The notes beneath the pieces were generated by a model. That model saw only the letters and a list, made by a program, of their open reading frames with translations. It did no database searches and was not told the DNA's origin. From positions 186,001 to 250,000 of the forward strand of contig CAVRUN010000010.1 in assembly GCA_963724435.1 (NCBI GenBank): a DNA stretch of 64,000 nucleotides, read 5' to 3'. Below, one piece after another: positions 61,360 through 64,000 of the stretch (its first letter is position 1; each line of letters begins with the position of its first letter). Source of the stretch: AP-15 sp963724435 (lineage in GTDB: Bacteria > Pseudomonadota > Alphaproteobacteria > ATCC43930 > CGMCC-115725). Position numbers and translations under genes: made by a program.

Positions 61360-61394
61360 AGGCCGATATCGCCGCGTTGCGCGCCGAATTGAAA
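61267..61394 (+). repeat. four 33-bp repeats in the DUF1640-like gene
   Basis: Units start at 61267, 61300, 61333 and 61362 and read like GCCGATATTGCCGCGTTGCG plus GCGCCGAACTGAAG. Units 1, 2 and 4 are 33 bases; unit 3 is only 29, which shifts the frame. The unit codes for ADIAALRAELK, a coiled-coil repeat. Confidence 0.9.
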
Positions 61395-61496
61395 GCCGAC
61401 GTCGAAATCCTCAAACGCGATATGACGATCCGGCTGGGCAGCATGATGGTGGTTGCCGTCGGTGTGATTCTCGCCGGGTTCAAACTGATCCATTGA
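61362..61496 (+). pseudogene. 3' part of the DUF1640-like gene, in a shifted frame
   Basis: Reads ADIAALRAELKADVEILKRD and ends with the membrane segment MMVVAVGVILAGFKLIH, the expected C-terminus of the family. It needs the short unit 3 of the repeat array to be restored to join the upstream part. Confidence 0.8.
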
Positions 61497-61502
61497 AGGC
61501 TC

Positions 61503-61952
61503 ATGCGCCTAGCGGAGATGACCCCGCAGGCAAGTCTGCTCGCCGCCGTTGCAATTTTTGTACTTGCTGCCTGTACCTCCTCGCCACCGCTCCAATCGCC
61601 GGAAACATCCTGCCTGCTACCGTCGCAACAGCGGATGGTGGTCGCGGAGCTGTTCTTTGGTCGCGCCATCAAGGGTCGCACGCCGCTCAGCGATGCCGAA
61701 TGGGCCGAGTTCACGGTGCAGACCATTACGCCCAACTTCCCCGACGGCTTCACCGTTTTCGATGGCGAAGGGCAATGGCGCAATCCACGGAGCGGGCAAA
61801 TCGCCCGCGACCCAACCAAAATCCTTCTTGCCGCAACCGGGCCAACGCCTGATCTCGCGCAGCGGCTATCAGCAGTGATCGACGCCTACAAAACGAAATT
61901 CCACCAGCAGTCGGTGGGTCTGATCACTCGTAATGCCTGCGCGGCGTTCTAG
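61503..61952 (+). CDS. DUF3574 lipoprotein
   Basis: A 149-aa lipoprotein with a type II signal peptide (FVLAAC lipobox, cysteine near residue 24) and a mature domain of the DUF3574 family: VVAELFFGRAIKGRTPLSDA, then FPDGFTVFDGEGQWRNPRSG and DPTKILLAATG. It is anchored in the membrane facing the periplasm. Function unknown. It follows the DUF1640-like gene by 6 bases, so they may share a transcript. Confidence 0.83.
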   Translation: MRLAEMTPQASLLAAVAIFVLAACTSSPPLQSPETSCLLPSQQRMVVAELFFGRAIKGRTPLSDAEWAEFTVQTITPNFPDGFTVFDGEGQWRNPRSGQIARDPTKILLAATGPTPDLAQRLSAVIDAYKTKFHQQSVGLITRNACAAF

Positions 61953-62070
61953 AGCGATTTCCGAGGTGACGAAAAACGCAGCCCGGGGCGTCTCTTGCCG
62001 ATGCCGGCTCTTGTTTCCTCCGTATTGGCGATGCACCCTGGTGTGGAGCTTCTAGAAATCGGTGAAGTTG

Positions 62071-63144
62071 ATGCCTGACGGCCCCGGAGTGACGCGTTTC
62101 GGTACGGCTTCGCTGTCGGGCGATGACAGCGCGCTTCCCGAAGTCGAACGGGCGGTGCTGGGGCGGGCGCGGACGCTGATCCAAAGGCTTGCCGAGCGCG
62201 CACCGGCCGCAACAGCGGCGCGAAAATTGCTGGCGGAGACAATCGCCGAATACCGCGAGGCCGGGATCATGCGCATCCTGCAGCCACGACGGTTTGGCGG
62301 CATGCAGGGGCGATTCAGCCTGTTCTCGCGCATCGTCGAAGAATTGACCTATGGCTGCGCGTCCTCGGCCTGGGTCTATGCGGTGTTGGCCGAGCATCAG
62401 TGGATCGTCGCGCAATATCCCGAACAAGCGCAGATCGATGTCTGGGGCGACGATCCCGAAGCGGTCGCCGCGTCTTCGCTGGCCCCGCGCGCCGCAGCAA
62501 AACGCGTGCCGGGCGGCTGGCGGCTCTCAGGCCGCTATCCATTTTCCAGCGGTTGTGACTATGCGCAATGGGCGATCCTGGGCGCGTTCCTCGGCGAGGC
62601 CGGCGACCCGCGGACAATCGCCTACGCGCTGGCGCCGCTTTCCGAGATCGAGATCGTCGACGACTGGCAGACCCTGGGACTTGCCGGGACCGGCAGCAAA
62701 TCCTTGTTGCTGCATGATGTGTTCGTCCCCGAGCACCGCACGGTGATGGTCGCCGATCTCTTTGCCGGCACCCCGCCCGGGGCATTGGTTCACCCCGAAT
62801 ATCCGGTGTTACGCGCGCCGCGCGGGTTTTTGGTGTCGTATTCGCTGCCGCCGGTCTGCATCACGCTTGGCCAGCGCGCCCTCGACATCGCCTGCACCGC
62901 TTTGGCGGGCCGGGTGTCGCGCGGAACGACCAAAGTAGCCGAATCCGAAGTCGTGCAGATGGCGATCGGCGAGGCTGCCGCCGCGATCGATGCCGCGACT
63001 CTGCTGCTCCACACCGGGCGCGAACTCGAGCACCACGGAGGTGTCGTCGGGACGCCGTATCACCGAGGCCGAGGCGTTGCGCGCGCGCCGCGACATGGTT
63101 TACGCGCAACATCAGGTAGGTCGGGCGGTCGAGCGGCTGTGTGA
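62071..63144 (+). CDS. acyl-CoA dehydrogenase-like flavoprotein, frameshifted near 3' end
   Basis: A protein of the acyl-CoA dehydrogenase fold like the one at 51368: IMRILQPRRFGGMQGRFSLF, YGCASSAWVYAVLAEHQWIV and GGWRLSGRYPFSSGCDYAQW. It agrees with the HsaA-like oxygenase subgroup. The frame leaves the family pattern after GRELEHHGG, and the expected end (RRITEAEALRARRDMVYAQH to HEHAAK) lies in another frame up to 63295. One extra base near 63045 explains it. ATG at 62071 or GTG at 62062 is the start. Confidence 0.85.
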   Translation: MPDGPGVTRFGTASLSGDDSALPEVERAVLGRARTLIQRLAERAPAATAARKLLAETIAEYREAGIMRILQPRRFGGMQGRFSLFSRIVEELTYGCASSAWVYAVLAEHQWIVAQYPEQAQIDVWGDDPEAVAASSLAPRAAAKRVPGGWRLSGRYPFSSGCDYAQWAILGAFLGEAGDPRTIAYALAPLSEIEIVDDWQTLGLAGTGSKSLLLHDVFVPEHRTVMVADLFAGTPPGALVHPEYPVLRAPRGFLVSYSLPPVCITLGQRALDIACTALAGRVSRGTTKVAESEVVQMAIGEAAAAIDAATLLLHTGRELEHHGGVVGTPYHRGRGVARAPRHGLRATSGRSGGRAAV

Positions 63145-63295
63145 AATGGACGGCGCCCGCTGGGTCTATGACAGCGACCAACTGGGCGCGATCCGCCGCG
63201 ACATCATGACCATTCTTACCCACCATGCCGCGAGCCGCTCGGCAGCTATGGCGCCCTATGGCCGCATGCTGCTCCACGAACACGCCGCCAAGTAG
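63041..63295 (+). pseudogene. 3' part of the flavoprotein gene, in a shifted frame
   Basis: This frame gives the rest of the C-terminal helical domain: ITEAEALRARRDMVYAQHQV, DSDQLGAIRRDIMTILTHHA and the final YGRMLLHEHAAK. Removing a base near 63045 joins it to the frame from 62071. It is not a gene of its own. Confidence 0.85.
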
Positions 63296-63607
63296 CTGAC
63301 GATCGCGACAACGGACGCGCTCTGCTGCCGCCATTGTCCGACCACATAGGATAGGCATATTAATTTGCAGGGTAGGATAAACCTGCAGCCGGACGGATCG
63401 GCTCGGAAATGCGATGGTCGGAAGTTTCCCGGTTTCACGAAAACAATTCCCGGCTCTCCCGGATAAATTTCCCGGTTGCCGTGCCACCGCGAATGCTCAT
63501 AAGAGATTGATAGCACAGCAGATTTGACGTGAAACGCCGATCTCAGCAAAGAATTTCCCGGCTAATTCCCGGTTCACGGGAATTCTCGCCGAACAGAGGC
63601 TAGCGAA
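63296..63607. other. non-coding spacer before ccmF
   Basis: A 312-base gap with no convincing gene on either strand. Its second half is dominated by repeated TTCCCGG words and a hairpin (see the repeat at 63425-63584). It must carry the ccmF promoter and ribosome binding site. Confidence 0.7.
63425..63584. repeat. cluster of TTCCCGG repeats and a hairpin
   Basis: Five copies of (A/T)TTCCCGG(C/T)T start at 63425, 63446, 63468, 63554 and 63565, and an inverted copy CGGGAATT lies at 63577-63584. The last pair forms the hairpin AATTCCCG (63564-63571) with CGGGAATT, 24 bases before the ccmF start. Confidence 0.8.
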
Positions 63608-64000
63608 ATGCTGGTAGAGATCGGGCACTTCGCACTGGTGCTAGCGCTGCTGGTAGCGGCGGTGCAGGGGACTGTGCCATTGATCGGCGCCGCGGCGCGC
63701 AGCCGCGGGCTGATGGACATCGCCCGCCCGGCGGCGCTGCTGCAGTTGGCGCTGGTGACGGCCGCCTTTGCAATCTTTATCCACGCCCACATCACTTCCG
63801 ATTTCTCGGTCCTCAACGTCTTCCAAAATTCGAGCCTGTCAAAGCCGATGCTCTACAAGGTCACCGGGGCCTGGGGCAGCCACGAAGGCTCAATGATGCT
63901 GTGGGTCTTCATGCTGGCCTTGTTCGGGGGGCTGGTCGCGTTCTTTGGCCGCGCATTGCCGGCGAGCCTACGGGCCCGCACGCTAGCGATCCAGGGGCTG
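63608..64000 (+). CDS. ccmF: cytochrome c-type biogenesis heme lyase subunit CcmF, 5' part (3' end outside window)
   Basis: The first 131 residues of CcmF, the membrane heme lyase subunit that joins heme to apocytochrome c in the periplasm. MLVEIGHFALVLALLVAAVQ is the first helix, SDFSVLNVFQNSS and GAWGSHEGSMMLWVFMLALF carry the conserved periplasmic WGSHEGS-like motif. The ATG at 63608 starts the protein as in relatives. The frame stays open to the end of the window. Confidence 0.94.
   Translation, partial: MLVEIGHFALVLALLVAAVQGTVPLIGAAARSRGLMDIARPAALLQLALVTAAFAIFIHAHITSDFSVLNVFQNSSLSKPMLYKVTGAWGSHEGSMMLWVFMLALFGGLVAFFGRALPASLRARTLAIQGL

Overview
The window is GC-rich, densely packed DNA from an alphaproteobacterium. 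The lineage call rests on a CtrA cell-cycle regulator next to its phosphotransferase ChpT, a PagL-type lipid A deacylase, an alphaproteobacterial style of fused FdsGB formate dehydrogenase subunit and a GPGGGLSM repeat protein; a Rhizobiales-like soil or plant-associated organism is my inference. No rRNA, tRNA or CRISPR array was seen. It opens inside a class I fumarase gene and closes inside ccmF.

Layout. 1-2.2 kb: fumarase end, then an ECF sigma / anti-sigma / periplasmic metal-sensor-like trio. 2.3-5.4 kb: the three core genes of the URC uracil-catabolic route (URC1, URC4, upp). 5.6-20.5 kb: mostly housekeeping and detoxification genes (radical SAM, MarR-GNAT, TerC, amidohydrolase, gshA, rsmE, ThuA, trmO, dienelactone hydrolase, cupin, PagL, pterin dehydratase, metallopeptidase, UDG-like, bacterioferritin, acyl-CoA dehydrogenase). 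20.6-26.2 kb: a membrane-associated formate dehydrogenase operon whose catalytic subunit carries an in-frame UGA at the selenocysteine position. 26.4-30.2 kb: a coiled membrane protein and an EmrAB-type efflux pair with an HxlR regulator. 30.4-33.1 kb: an AT-richer island holding an IS1182-family transposase. 33.2-37.7 kb: GST, dienelactone hydrolase, LLM oxidoreductase, orphan DUF433, and a repeat protein. 38.0-42.5 kb: a minus-strand aromatic-degradation operon (HpaB-like monooxygenase, VOC dioxygenase, Rieske dioxygenase beta and alpha, a 68-aa protein). 42.8-47 kb: NAD kinase, moaA, DUF29, fdhD, mobA. 47-49 kb: chpT and ctrA. 49-55.9 kb: CoA-transferases, a CitE-like lyase, acyl-CoA dehydrogenase-like flavoprotein, GntR and frc. 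56-61.1 kb: an NAD-linked Fds-type formate dehydrogenase. The end holds small genes, another acyl-CoA dehydrogenase and the ccmF start.

How it fits together. Formate is the recurring theme: frc produces formyl-CoA from oxalate metabolism, the adjacent Fds enzyme (Cys version) can oxidise formate with NAD+, a second selenoprotein formate dehydrogenase feeds a quinone-linked NrfD-like membrane subunit, and moaA, mobA and fdhD supply and sulfurate the molybdenum cofactor both enzymes need. The selenocysteine machinery (selA, selB, selD, tRNA-Sec) is not in this window.

Five genes (near 7796, 15629, 41340, 61340 and 63045) are broken by small indels although both halves look well conserved. That density suggests uncorrected assembly indels at least as much as real gene decay, and the affected genes should be read with that in mind.
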